A stretch of 64,000 nucleotides of DNA from Lentzea sp033794685 (GTDB lineage Bacteria; Actinomycetota; Actinomycetes; Mycobacteriales; Pseudonocardiaceae), in NCBI GenBank assembly GCA_033794685.1, contig JARAYZ010000008.1; one strand, 5' to 3'. The notes under the pieces were generated by a model. The model was not told where the DNA came from, did no database searches, and saw only the letters and a program-made list of their open reading frames with translations. How positions within the stretch are numbered: position 1 is the first letter of the stretch; the number at the start of each line of letters is the position of its first letter. The position numbers were made by a program, and so were the translations under genes. Of this stretch, positions 7,197 to 15,712 are shown in pieces.

Positions 7197-9125
7197 TTGT
7201 GCGGCCTGGCAGGACTTGTTTGCCCCAGCGAGACTGAGGCCGAGAACGCCCGTCCGGCCGTGGAGGCGGCGCTGCGCTGCATGCGGCACCGCGGGCCCGA
7301 CGAGAGCGGCACCAGGCGCGTCGACGAGGTCGTGTTCGGCTTCAACCGGCTCGCCATCATCGACATCGAGCACTCCCACCAGCCGTTGACCTGGGGTCCG
7401 GCGGAGTCGCCGAGCCGGTACACGATCAACTTCAACGGCGAGATCTACAACTACCTGGAACTGCGGGCCGAGCTCACCGAGAAGCACGGCGCGGTCTTCC
7501 ACACCGACGGCGACACCGAGACGATCGTCGCCGCGTACCACTACTACGGACCCGCGGCGATCACGAAGCTGCGCGGCATGTTCGCGTTCATCATCTGGGA
7601 CGCCGAGCGCGAGATCCTGTTCGGCGGCCGCGACCCGTTCGGCATCAAGCCGCTGTACTGGGCGCAGGGCCAGAGCGGCGTCGCGTTCTCCAGCGAGAAG
7701 AAGATCCTCCTGGAGATCGCCTCCTCGATCGGCATCGCGCCGAAGATGAACGTCAAGGGGCTGCAGCACTACCTGACGCTGCAGTACGTGCCGGAACCCG
7801 CCTCCCTGCACGACTCGATCTTCCGCGTGGAGTCGGGCCACTCGTTCACGCTGGTCCCGGGCGAGTCGCCGAAGTTCGAGCGGTACTTCCCGGCGCACTT
7901 CAAGGTCCGCACGGTCCGCGACGAGGCCGAGGCGAACGCGCTGTACGACGAGATCACCGCCGCGCTGCGCGACTCGGTCGCCAAGCACATGCGCGCGGAC
8001 GTGACGGTCGGCTCGTTCCTGTCCGGCGGCATCGACTCGACGGTGGTCGCGGCGCTGGCCAAGGAGCACAACCCGGACCTGATCACGTTCACCACGGGGT
8101 TCGAGCGCCAGGGGTTCTCCGAGGTCGACGTGGCCGCGGAGTCCGCCGCGCTGATCGGCGTGAAGCACGTGGTCCGCACGGTCAGCGCGCAGGAGATGAT
8201 GGACTCCCTGCCGTTGATCACCTGGTATCTCGACGACCCGGTGGCCGACCCCGCGTTGGTGCCGTTGTGGTTCATCGCACGTGAGGCGCGTCAGCACGTG
8301 AAGGTCGTGTTGTCGGGTGAGGGCGCGGACGAGCTGTTCGGCGGGTACACGATCTACCGCGAGCCGTTGTCGCTGGCGGGCTTCGAGAAGGTGCCCGGCG
8401 CGCTGCGCAAGGCCATGGGCAAGGTCTCCACGAAGATCCCGCACGGTGTGCGGGGCAAGGACTTGCTGCGTCGTGGCGCCCTGACGCTGGAAGAGCGCTA
8501 CTACGGCAACGCGCGCATCTTCCTCGACGACCACCTGCGTCAGGTGTTGAAGACGTACGACCCGGCGGTGTCCCACATGGACGCGACGGCCCAGCCGTAC
8601 CGCGAATCGCAGGCGTGGGACCCGGTGACGCGCATGCAGCACGTCGACCTGTTCACGTGGCTGCGCGGGGACATCCTGGTCAAGGCCGACAAGATGACCA
8701 TGGCGAACTCGCTGGAGCTGCGCGTCCCGTTCCTCGACCCCGAGGTCTTCAAGATCGCGTCGCAGATCCCGAGTGAGTTGAAGATCACGAAGGACACGAC
8801 GAAGTTCGCGCTGCGCAAGGCGATCCGCGACATCGTGCCGGCGCACGTGCTGAACCGCCGCAAGCTCGGCTTCCCGGTGCCGATCCGGCACTGGCTCAAG
8901 GACGAGATGCACGACTGGGCCGTCGACATCGTGCGTTCGTCGCAGACCGACCAGTACATCGACAAGACCGCGGTGCTGCGGTTGATCGAGGAGCACCGTT
9001 CGGGTGTGCTCGACCACAGCCGCCGGATCTGGGCGCTGCTGGTGTTCATGATCTGGCACGGCATCTTCGTCGAGAGCCGCATCCACCCGGTGGTGCCGGA
9101 ACCGCACTACCCGGTCAAGCTCTAG
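7197..9125 (+). CDS. asnB: Glutamine-dependent amidotransferase, AsnB/LtsA type
   Basis: A 642-aa class II glutamine amidotransferase with an asparagine-synthetase-type ATP domain. The TTG at 7197 gives MCGLAG, which places the catalytic N-terminal Cys at position 2; any earlier start would block the Ntn-type glutaminase, so this decides the start. The pyrophosphate loop SGGIDS lies near residues 276-281. In mycobacteria and corynebacteria the orthologue beside ctaC (AsnB/LtsA) amidates meso-diaminopimelate in peptidoglycan, which is likely here too and better supported by position than asparagine synthesis. A terminator follows. Confidence 0.93.
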   Translation: MCGLAGLVCPSETEAENARPAVEAALRCMRHRGPDESGTRRVDEVVFGFNRLAIIDIEHSHQPLTWGPAESPSRYTINFNGEIYNYLELRAELTEKHGAVFHTDGDTETIVAAYHYYGPAAITKLRGMFAFIIWDAEREILFGGRDPFGIKPLYWAQGQSGVAFSSEKKILLEIASSIGIAPKMNVKGLQHYLTLQYVPEPASLHDSIFRVESGHSFTLVPGESPKFERYFPAHFKVRTVRDEAEANALYDEITAALRDSVAKHMRADVTVGSFLSGGIDSTVVAALAKEHNPDLITFTTGFERQGFSEVDVAAESAALIGVKHVVRTVSAQEMMDSLPLITWYLDDPVADPALVPLWFIAREARQHVKVVLSGEGADELFGGYTIYREPLSLAGFEKVPGALRKAMGKVSTKIPHGVRGKDLLRRGALTLEERYYGNARIFLDDHLRQVLKTYDPAVSHMDATAQPYRESQAWDPVTRMQHVDLFTWLRGDILVKADKMTMANSLELRVPFLDPEVFKIASQIPSELKITKDTTKFALRKAIRDIVPAHVLNRRKLGFPVPIRHWLKDEMHDWAVDIVRSSQTDQYIDKTAVLRLIEEHRSGVLDHSRRIWALLVFMIWHGIFVESRIHPVVPEPHYPVKL

Positions 9126-9133
9126 CGTTCGTG

Positions 9134-9157
9134 AGGGCCCCTCTCCGGAGGGGCCCT
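9134..9157. terminator. Terminator after asnB
   Basis: A perfect 10-bp stem (AGGGCCCCTC and its complement) around a TCCG loop, between the convergent asnB and methyltransferase genes. It can serve both strands. Confidence 0.8.
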
Positions 9158-9162
9158 TCGTG

Positions 9163-9927
9163 TTATCGGCGGCCTTGCGCGCTGCAGATCGCGTACGAGC
9201 TGACGACGGTCTCCGGGGACGCCATGAGCTCCAGGTAGCGGTCGAACTCGTCGTCGGTGAGCGGGAGCTTCGCACGCACCAGGCGCGCGGTCGTGGCGAG
9301 CAGGCGGCAGCCCGCGGAACCGCCCTCCCACTCCCGCACCTCACGCGACCCGCTGACGTCGTGGAGTCCCGCGTCGAGCAGCGACCTCTCGATCCGGGCG
9401 CCCCACGCCAGTTCGGCGCCGGCCTGGTCGAGCAACGTCAGCAGGGCGTTCTTCACCCGCATGATCAGCTTCGCGTCGTCGGGTGCCGCGGCGAGGACTT
9501 CGAGGGGCAGGCAGTCGAACTCCTCGAGCACGAGCCAGCCGCCGGGGCGCAACGAGTCGCGCAGCTTGCGCAGCACGAGTTCGCGGGCGGGCAGGTAGAA
9601 CAACACCAGACGGGCGTGGACCAGGTCGAACGCGTTGCCCGGCAAGATGCCGGACACCACGTCGTGCTCCAGGACGGTGACGTTGTCGCGTTCCTCGAGC
9701 CTGGTCACGTCGATGTCGGTGACCGTCACGTACCCGGACGGGGCGACGACGTCGGCCAGCCAGTTCGTCACCGATCCCCCGCCACCTCCGACCTCGAGGC
9801 AGCGCCAGCCGTCCGAGACACCCAGCTGCTCGACGCGGGCGAAGGTGCCCGCGTCGAGCAGTGAGCTCAGCGCGTCGAACTTAGGATCGAGCGACTCACC
9901 GGTGTCGCCGAACAGGTACGTCCCCAT
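9163..9927 (-). CDS. SAM-dependent class I methyltransferase
   Basis: A 254-aa methyltransferase. The SAM-binding motif I is LEVGGGGGSVTNWLAD, the motif II acid is in VTVTDIDVTRLEE, and the post-motif LRPGGWLVLEEFD is present. The substrate is unknown; the fold resembles small-molecule methyltransferases. The start MGTYLFGDTG lies 7 nt downstream of the kinase gene, so the two are probably co-transcribed. Confidence 0.85.
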   Translation of the reverse strand: MGTYLFGDTGESLDPKFDALSSLLDAGTFARVEQLGVSDGWRCLEVGGGGGSVTNWLADVVAPSGYVTVTDIDVTRLEERDNVTVLEHDVVSGILPGNAFDLVHARLVLFYLPARELVLRKLRDSLRPGGWLVLEEFDCLPLEVLAAAPDDAKLIMRVKNALLTLLDQAGAELAWGARIERSLLDAGLHDVSGSREVREWEGGSAGCRLLATTARLVRAKLPLTDDEFDRYLELMASPETVVSSYAICSAQGRR

Positions 9928-9934
9928 TGTCCGA

Positions 9935-10909
9935 TCATGGCAGGACGGGAGCGATCTCCTCAGCGGCTTCTGCACCAAACGCGCCACGAATGCGAGCGAG
10001 CGCCGACTCGCGCTCCAGCACCCACTCCTGCGTGCCGACGGTCTCGAGCACCTCGACGGCGATGAACGAACCGAGCTGAGCTGAGCGTTCGATGCTCAGG
10101 CCCGACGTCAGACCGGCGAGGAAGCCCGCGCGGAAGCCGTCGCCGACACCGGTCGGGTCGGTCTTCGCGACCTCGGGGACGGCGGGGACGTGCAGCGAGA
10201 AACCGTGGCGGTCGACGATCTCGACGCCCTTGGCGCCGAGCGTGGTGACGCGCTTGCCGACGCGGGCGAGGACGTCGGCCTCGGTCCAGCCGGTCTTCTG
10301 CAGCAGCAGTTCCCACTCGTAGTCGTTGCTGAAGAGGTACTCGGCGCCCTCGACGAAGGCGCGCGCCTGGTCGCCGTCCATGCGGGCGAGCTGCTGCGAC
10401 GGGTCGACGGCGAACTTGTAGCCGCGCTGACGGCACTCCTCGGCGTGCCGGAGCATGGCCGCGGGGTCGTCGGGGCTGATGACCACGAGCTCGAGGTTCT
10501 CGACGCGGCCAGCGATCGGCGCGAGCTCGATGTTGCGCGCCTCGGCCATCGCACCCGCGTAGAAGGACGCGATCTGGCACATGTCGTCGTCGGTCGTGCA
10601 GACGAACCGCGCGGTGTGCGCGACGTCGGACACGTACACGCCGGAGGTGTCGACGCCGTGCCGTTCGAGCCAGGAGCGGTAGTCGTCGAAGTCCTTGCCG
10701 ACGGCACCGACGAGCACCGGCCGGACCCCGAGCACACCGAGGCCGAACGCGATGTTCGCCCCGATGCCACCGCGGCGGACCACGAGGTCGTCGACCAGGA
10801 AGCTCAGTGACACACGGTCGAGACGCTCCGCGACCAGCTGGTCCGCGAAACGACCCGGAAAGTGCATCAGATGGTCGGTCGCGATGCTGCCGCACACGGC
10901 TAGGGGCAC
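9935..10909 (-). CDS. adoK: PfkB-family carbohydrate/adenosine kinase
   Basis: A 324-aa ribokinase-like kinase. It has the N-terminal GSIATDHLMHFPGRF, the di-Gly hinge RRGGIGANIAFGLG and the catalytic DPTGVGDGFRAGFL with its general-base Asp. The mycobacterial orthologue next to asnB (Rv2202c, AdoK/CbhK) is an adenosine kinase, so I give that name tentatively. The GTG start has GAGGAG 6 nt upstream. Confidence 0.85.
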   Translation of the reverse strand: MPLAVCGSIATDHLMHFPGRFADQLVAERLDRVSLSFLVDDLVVRRGGIGANIAFGLGVLGVRPVLVGAVGKDFDDYRSWLERHGVDTSGVYVSDVAHTARFVCTTDDDMCQIASFYAGAMAEARNIELAPIAGRVENLELVVISPDDPAAMLRHAEECRQRGYKFAVDPSQQLARMDGDQARAFVEGAEYLFSNDYEWELLLQKTGWTEADVLARVGKRVTTLGAKGVEIVDRHGFSLHVPAVPEVAKTDPTGVGDGFRAGFLAGLTSGLSIERSAQLGSFIAVEVLETVGTQEWVLERESALARIRGAFGAEAAEEIAPVLP

Positions 10910-11048
10910 GTCGGCTCCTCTTTTCTTGTTGCGCTACGTGACAAGTCACCCGGACGAGTACCGCCGAGAAGACTACTGTTTGGTAGGGCTACCGCAGGTC
11001 AGACCGTCGTCATACGGTCAGAAAGTGACGATCCCAGAGGCCAGCACG

Positions 11049-11198
11049 ATGAGTGAACTGATCGAGGACTGCGCGCAGCTCCCGTTCGCTCTGACCCACC
11101 CCGAGCACCCGCTTCCCGCCCCGCGCGCTGCCGCGCCCTGGCAGGTCGACGAGCGGTGCGCCCACCAGGTCGAGGGCCTCGCCGAATACGGCGTCTAG
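11049..11198 (+). CDS. Small hypothetical protein (49 aa)
   Basis: A 49-aa reading frame (starting MSELIEDCAQLPFALTHPEH) lies between the divergent kinase gene and a strong terminator. A GTG at 11025 would add eight residues. It has two Cys and no membrane segment. Support is its fit between promoter-sized and terminator sequence; I do not recognise the family. Confidence 0.4.
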   Translation: MSELIEDCAQLPFALTHPEHPLPAPRAAAPWQVDERCAHQVEGLAEYGV

Positions 11199-11241
11199 CT
11201 TCCCGGTCCGTCCTGGTCGTACCTGACGAATTTCTGGTCCG

Positions 11242-11293
11242 CACGCGGAGAGGCCGCGTTCCCATCGATGCGGGAACGCGGCCTCTCCGCGTG
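11242..11293. terminator. Long bidirectional terminator
   Basis: A perfect 22-bp inverted repeat starting CACGCGGAGAGGCCGCG around an 8-nt loop, placed between the convergent 49-aa gene and the Fe-S carrier gene. Confidence 0.85.
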
Positions 11294-11299
11294 TTCGCC

Positions 11300-11668
11300 T
11301 TAGTGGAACGAGTCGCCGCAGGCGCAGGACCCGCCGGCGTTCGGGTTGTCGATCGTGAAGCCCTGCTTCTCGATCGTGTCCACGAAGTCGATGACAGCAC
11401 CCTCGACGTACGGGGCGCTCATGCGGTCGACGGCGACCTTCATGCCGTTGAAGTCGACCATCGCGTCACCGTCGAGCGCGCGCTCGTCGAAGAACAGCTG
11501 GTAGCGAAGGCCGGCGCAACCACCGGGCTGGACGGCGATGCGCAGGTGCATGTCGTCGCGGCCCTCCTGGTCGAGCAGCGCCTTGGCCTTGACGGCGGCC
11601 GCATCGGTCAGCGTCACGCCGTGGCTGGGCGCCTCGGAGGTCGAAGCGGCATCCTGAGCGGTCGTCAT
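11300..11668 (-). CDS. erpA: A-type iron-sulfur cluster carrier/insertion protein
   Basis: A 122-aa HesB/IscA-family protein that carries Fe-S clusters to apoproteins. The three cluster Cys are present: C51 in PGGCAGL and C115/C117 in the C-terminal SCACGDSFH. A roughly 18-residue disordered N-terminus precedes the domain (TLTDAAAVKAKALL). The M. tuberculosis orthologue Rv2204c sits at the same place. GGAG lies just upstream of the ATG on the minus strand. Confidence 0.93.
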   Translation of the reverse strand: MTTAQDAASTSEAPSHGVTLTDAAAVKAKALLDQEGRDDMHLRIAVQPGGCAGLRYQLFFDERALDGDAMVDFNGMKVAVDRMSAPYVEGAVIDFVDTIEKQGFTIDNPNAGGSCACGDSFH

Positions 11669-11810
11669 GGCTCTCCTAAGAGGTCCTTTGCGGGCGGTTC
11701 ACCCATCAACAACACGGGCGTGCCCCGCCTTGTTCCACTACCCATGGTCCCACAACGGCACCTCGTGACGCCCCGGGTGTCGACTGTCACGTGGACCACC
11801 TTCGAGCCGG

Positions 11811-11822
11811 CCGATATGTCGG
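11811..11822. repeat. Dispersed AT-rich palindrome, copy A (degenerate)
   Basis: CCGATATGTCGG, one mismatch from the core CCGATATATCGG shared by seven sites between 11.8 and 30.4 kb. It lies in the non-coding stretch upstream of the GCTGG-rich repeat. Confidence 0.5.
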
Positions 11823-11854
11823 TGCGCTCGCTGGGGGCGCTGATGGTGATCGCC

Positions 11855-12095
11855 TGGTGTGCGGCTGGTGATCGCCGGGGTGCTGGGTGGGCGGTCGTCA
11901 GGCTGGTTGCCGGGCCGGTGGCTGGGCGGGTGTCTCGGCTGTGCCTGGGCGGTGGCTGGGCTGGTGTCCAGGCGGTGGCTGGGCAAGTTGCCGGGCGGTG
12001 ACTGGGCTGATGTCTCGGCTGTGGCTGGCCGATCGCCAGGCAGGTTGCTGGGCTGGTGGCTGGGCTGGTGGCTGGGCTGGCCTCTGGTTAGAGGG
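11855..12095. repeat. Degenerate GGCTGGGCTGGT-type repeat tract, no gene
   Basis: The 432-bp gap between the Fe-S carrier gene and glycerate kinase holds an irregular array built of GGCTGG, GGGCGG and GGTGTC units. Three near-perfect 12-bp copies of GCTGGGCTGGTG stand at about 12050-12085. Open frames through it (Trp/Gly/Leu-rich) follow from the repeat and show no start signal. I see no gene here. Confidence 0.6.
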
Positions 12096-12100
12096 AGGGT

Positions 12101-13135
12101 CTAACGCGACCACTGCCGGGCGACGTGTCCGGCCGTTGCAATGACACTTTTGCGGGCGTCCGCAATCGACTTGTGCACAGAGCCGACGTGCTCGGACACC
12201 GAGTAGGCGGCGTGCACGCCCGCGGCGCCCATCTCGCGGCGGCCGACGGTCACCTGGCCCGCGATGGCGAGGCACGGGATGCCTCGTTCGGCGGCGCCGC
12301 CCGCGACGGCGGTGATGAGCTTGCCTCGGAGTGACTGCCAGTCGAAGCTGCCCTCGCCGGTGATGACGACGTCGGCGTCGTCGAGGGCGGCGTCGAGGCC
12401 GGTGAGTGCGCGGACCAGGCCTGCGCCTGACGTCACCGTCGCTCCCAGTGAGAGGAGTGCGGCTCCTAGGCCGCCTGCCGCTCCGGCGCCCGATATATCG
12501 GATACGGGCTTGAGGACGTCCATTGCGGCGAGCTTGGCTTCGAGGCGTTCGACGGCTTCTGGGGACGCTCCCTTCTGCGGGCCGAACGTGTGTGCGGCGC
12601 CGTGCGGGCCGAGGAGCGGGTTCTCGACGTCGGAGGCTGCCACCAGCGATGTGCCGGTCAGGTCGACGCCCGCGTCCGTCAGCGCGGCGAGCATGCCGGC
12701 GCCGCCGTCTGTCGTGCCGGAGCCGCCCAGGCCGACCGTGATGACATCGTTGTCACCCGCCGCTGCCGCGATGAGCTCGCCGACGCCTCTTGTTGTTGCG
12801 GTCTCGCAGGTTTGCGGGCGGAGGTCCGCTGGGACGAGGTGGAGGCCGCAGGCCTCTGCGGACTCGATGTATGCAACTCGTGCACCGTCGGTGTGCACGC
12901 TGAGCCAGCGGGCTTCGACCAGGTCGCCCAGCGGGCCGGTGACGCTGATATATCGGATATCACCGCCCAGGGCGGCGTGCAGGACGTCGACGAAGCCGGG
13001 GCCTCCGTCGGCCAGCGGGCGTTGGGTGACGACGTCGTCGGGCTTGGCCTCGAGCCAGCCGGTGGCGATGGCGTCGGCGGCCTCGCGGGCGGTCAGGGTG
13101 CCGCCGAAGCAGTCCGGAGCGATGAGTACGCGCAC
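12101..13135 (-). CDS. Glycerate kinase
   Basis: A 344-aa glycerate kinase (GlxK/GarK type) phosphorylating D-glycerate. Family motifs are the N-terminal VLIAPDCFGGTLTAREAA, PLADGGPG, the ATP-site region GLGGSGTTDGGAGM and the late TGEGSFDWQS. The GTG at 13135 places the protein directly at the conserved N-terminus. Rv2205c is the positional orthologue. Two copies of the dispersed AT-rich palindrome lie within the gene (12490 and 12945), so they are translated as part of the protein. Confidence 0.9.
   Translation of the reverse strand: MRVLIAPDCFGGTLTAREAADAIATGWLEAKPDDVVTQRPLADGGPGFVDVLHAALGGDIRYISVTGPLGDLVEARWLSVHTDGARVAYIESAEACGLHLVPADLRPQTCETATTRGVGELIAAAAGDNDVITVGLGGSGTTDGGAGMLAALTDAGVDLTGTSLVAASDVENPLLGPHGAAHTFGPQKGASPEAVERLEAKLAAMDVLKPVSDISGAGAAGGLGAALLSLGATVTSGAGLVRALTGLDAALDDADVVITGEGSFDWQSLRGKLITAVAGGAAERGIPCLAIAGQVTVGRREMGAAGVHAAYSVSEHVGSVHKSIADARKSVIATAGHVARQWSR
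12490..12505. repeat. Dispersed AT-rich palindrome, copy B (inside glycerate kinase)
   Basis: CCGATATATCGGATAC: the perfect 12-bp core plus part of the right arm, within the glycerate kinase coding region. Confidence 0.75.
12945..12962. repeat. Dispersed AT-rich palindrome, copy C (inside glycerate kinase)
   Basis: CTGATATATCGGATATCA: the core (one mismatch) plus the complete right arm, again within the glycerate kinase gene. Confidence 0.75.
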
Positions 13136-13177
13136 CTCGCGAAAGGTACAGAAAACCCGCTGCCCTACCCTGATGGT

Positions 13178-13816
13178 GTGAGGTTCTTGCGCCGCAACTC
13201 CGACGACACCGCCACCGCTGAGGCACCCGAGTCCGGTGCCGAGCTCGCCGAGCCGCTCGACAGGGGGCGCACGGCGGCCAAGGGGAAGGCGACGCCCAAG
13301 AGGCGCGAGGCGCAAGGCCGGCGCACCGGGCCCGTTCCGGCTCCTCCCCGCACGCAGCGCGAGGCGTTCAAGCGCATGCGCGGCAACAAGGTGAGCAAGG
13401 AAGAGCGCCGTGCCGCGGCCACCGAGCGTCGTCAGCGCATGATGGCGGGCGAGGACAAGTACCTGCTGCCGCGCGACCGCGGTCCGGTGAAGGCGTACAT
13501 CCGCGACCTGGTCGACTCGCGGCGCAACCTCATGGGCCTGTTCATGCCGCTCGCGATCCTGGTGTTCGTGGCGCTGCTGACGCCGTCGCTGGCCGTGCAG
13601 CGGTACGCGACGCTCGCGACGACGTTCATGCTGATCGCGATGGTCATCGAGGGCATCGTGCTCGGCCGCCTCGTCACGAGGAAGGTGCGGGCGAAGTTCC
13701 CGACCGAGCCGATCAAGGGCCTGTCGATCGGCTGGTACTCGTTCATCCGCGCGAGCCAGATCCGCAAGCTCCGCGTGCCCAAGCCGCGTGTGAAGCCGGG
13801 CGACGCGATCAAGTAA
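13178..13816 (+). CDS. DUF3043-type membrane protein
   Basis: A 212-aa protein whose N-terminal half is charged and probably disordered, followed by a conserved basic helix (KAYIRDLVDSRRNLMGLFMP) and two transmembrane helices (about residues 120-165), ending in a basic cytoplasmic tail. It matches the actinobacterial DUF3043 pattern (Rv2206 in M. tuberculosis). The function is unknown. A TACCCT hexamer ends 6 nt upstream of the GTG and no ribosome binding site is visible, so the mRNA may be leaderless. Confidence 0.85.
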   Translation: MRFLRRNSDDTATAEAPESGAELAEPLDRGRTAAKGKATPKRREAQGRRTGPVPAPPRTQREAFKRMRGNKVSKEERRAAATERRQRMMAGEDKYLLPRDRGPVKAYIRDLVDSRRNLMGLFMPLAILVFVALLTPSLAVQRYATLATTFMLIAMVIEGIVLGRLVTRKVRAKFPTEPIKGLSIGWYSFIRASQIRKLRVPKPRVKPGDAIK

Positions 13817-13823
13817 CCGAGCG

Positions 13824-14456
13824 GTGCGCGAGAAGCAGCGCAAGCTGCAGCTGCCGGAGAGGCTCCGGTGGGACCACAACGCGTGGTACCGCCGGTGGCT
13901 GCTCCGGCAGTTGCCGTCCGGGGCGAAGTCCGCTCTCGACGTCGGCTGTGGCCTCGGTGAGCTGGCGCGGTCGATGAGGGCCGGCGAGGTCACCGCCATC
14001 GACGCCAGCGCGCGCATGATCGAACGGGCGGGCGCGACGAGTGACGAGGTCCGATGGATCCACGGTGACGTGCTCACCCACGACCTCGGGCGGTACGACG
14101 TCGTCACCGCCGAGGCGAGTCTGCACCACTTGCCTTTGCGAGAGGGTCTAACTCGTCTCTCCGAACTGACCAGGCCGGGCGGGCTGCTCGTCGTCGTCGG
14201 GCTCTACCTGACGGCGACGCGGGCGGACAAGGCGATGGAGCTCGTGACGTTGCCCGCGAACGCCCTCGTCGGTCTCGCGAAGGCGACGCGCGGTGATGGC
14301 GGGAAGCCGCACGACCCCGAGATGCCCGTCGTGATGACCGCTCCGACCTTGAACGAGATCCGGGCGGCGGCGCGGGAGATCCTGCCCGGGGCGCGGGTGC
14401 GCAGGCGCCTGTTCTGGCGGTATTCCATGGTGTGGCACGCGCCCGAAGTTCATTAG
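13824..14456 (+). CDS. Class I SAM-dependent methyltransferase
   Basis: A 210-aa methyltransferase with motif I SALDVGCGLGELARSM, the acidic residue in TAIDASARMIERA and the post-motif LTRPGGLLVVVGLYL. The N-terminus RLRWDHNAWYRRWLLRQLP is typical of an actinobacterial methyltransferase subgroup. The substrate is unknown. It begins 7 nt after the DUF3043 gene and is probably co-transcribed with it. Confidence 0.85.
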   Translation: MREKQRKLQLPERLRWDHNAWYRRWLLRQLPSGAKSALDVGCGLGELARSMRAGEVTAIDASARMIERAGATSDEVRWIHGDVLTHDLGRYDVVTAEASLHHLPLREGLTRLSELTRPGGLLVVVGLYLTATRADKAMELVTLPANALVGLAKATRGDGGKPHDPEMPVVMTAPTLNEIRAAAREILPGARVRRRLFWRYSMVWHAPEVH

Positions 14457-14489
14457 CAGCACGAACGATTTCGGTTTAAGCTCGGATGT

Positions 14490-15476
14490 ATGAAGTTCCG
14501 TCGACTCGGCCGCAGCGGCCTGTCCATCAGTGAGATCTCGTACGGCAACTGGCTCACGCACGGTTCCCAGGTCGAGGAAGAGCAGGCCCACGCCTGTGTG
14601 AAGGCGGCGCTGGAGTCGGGGATCACCACCTTCGACACCGCCGACGTCTACGCCAACACGGCCGCGGAGTCGGTGCTCGGCCGGGCGCTGCAGGGGCAGC
14701 GCCGCGAGTCGCTCGAGATCCTCACCAAGGTCTACTGGCCGACCGGCCCCGGTGGTCCCAACGACCGCGGGCTCGGCCGCAAGCACGTCATGGAGTCGGC
14801 CAACGCGTCGCTGAAGCGCCTGCAGACCGACTACGTCGACCTCTACCAGGCGCACCGGTACGACCACAGCGTCCCGCTCGAGGAGACGATGCTGGCGTTC
14901 GCCGACCTCGTCCGCCAGGGCAAGGTCCTCTACGTCGGTGTCTCCGAGTGGACCGCCGACCAGATCACCCGCGGTGCCGCGCTGGCCCGCGAGCTGAACG
15001 TGCCGTTCGTGTCGCACCAGCCGCAGTACTCGATGCTGTGGCGCGTCATCGAGCCGCAGGTCGTCCCCGCGTGCGAGCGCGAGGGCATCAGCCAGATCGT
15101 CTTCTCGCCCATCGCCCAGGGCATCCTGACCGGCAAGTACCTGCCGGGCGCCGACGCGCCGGAGGGCTCACGCCTGGCCGACGCGCGGGGTTCGCAGATG
15201 ATCTCGCGCTGGATGCGGGACGACGTGCTCAACGCCGTTCAGCAGCTCAAGCCGATCGCGGAGGAGGCCGGCATCACGCTGGCGCAGCTCGCCGTCGCGT
15301 GGGTGCTGAAGAACCCGAACGTCGCGTCCGCGATCATCGGCGCGTCGCGTCCGGAGCAGGTCGTCGAGAACGTCAAGGCGATCGACGTCGAACTCGACGA
15401 CGACGTCCTCAAGCGGATCGACGCCGTGCTGGAAGGCGTCATCACCGACGACCCGAGGCTCACCGCCCAGGGCTGA
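14490..15476 (+). CDS. Aldo/keto reductase, voltage-gated K+ channel beta-subunit-like group
   Basis: A 328-aa (alpha/beta)8 NADPH-dependent oxidoreductase. The catalytic Asp/Tyr pair lies in TFDTADVYANTAAE, Lys in LTKVYWP and His in LYQAHRYDH; the NADP site is IIGASRPEQVVENVKA. This group reduces aldehydes and sugar-derived carbonyls; the substrate is unknown. A TAAGCT hexamer ends 7 nt upstream of the ATG, consistent with a leaderless transcript. Confidence 0.92.
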   Translation: MKFRRLGRSGLSISEISYGNWLTHGSQVEEEQAHACVKAALESGITTFDTADVYANTAAESVLGRALQGQRRESLEILTKVYWPTGPGGPNDRGLGRKHVMESANASLKRLQTDYVDLYQAHRYDHSVPLEETMLAFADLVRQGKVLYVGVSEWTADQITRGAALARELNVPFVSHQPQYSMLWRVIEPQVVPACEREGISQIVFSPIAQGILTGKYLPGADAPEGSRLADARGSQMISRWMRDDVLNAVQQLKPIAEEAGITLAQLAVAWVLKNPNVASAIIGASRPEQVVENVKAIDVELDDDVLKRIDAVLEGVITDDPRLTAQG

Positions 15477-15493
15477 TCTACTCGATCCTGTTC

Positions 15494-15694
15494 TCATTGG
15501 GCAGGGTGCAGGCTCATCGGGCCGTAGACCTCGGTTCCCGAGTGCAGCAGCGTGACCTGTTCGACCCCGGCGTCGAGCAGGTCACGCCACCCGGCGCTGA
15601 ACCACTCCTCGGCCTCGGACTGGTCGGCGAACATCACATCCGGGCCCGCGACGTCGCGTCCCTGTGCATCCTGGTAACGCCAGCGGTATTCCAC
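15494..15694 (-). CDS. Conserved actinobacterial small protein (66 aa)
   Basis: A 66-aa acidic protein beginning MEYRWRYQDAQGRDVAG and ending YGPMSLHPAQ. I recall close relatives of similar length across actinobacteria, all of unknown function. It has no membrane segment. It is convergent with the aldo/keto reductase and divergent from cobU. Confidence 0.75.
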   Translation of the reverse strand: MEYRWRYQDAQGRDVAGPDVMFADQSEAEEWFSAGWRDLLDAGVEQVTLLHSGTEVYGPMSLHPAQ

Positions 15695-15712
15695 GGACGA
15701 AGGCTAACTCTC

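Noticed and set aside
11859..12104. A Trp/Gly/Leu-rich frame in the repeat tract
   Set aside because: Overlapping frames in more than one register stay open because of the repeat; there is no ribosome binding site and no conserved feature.
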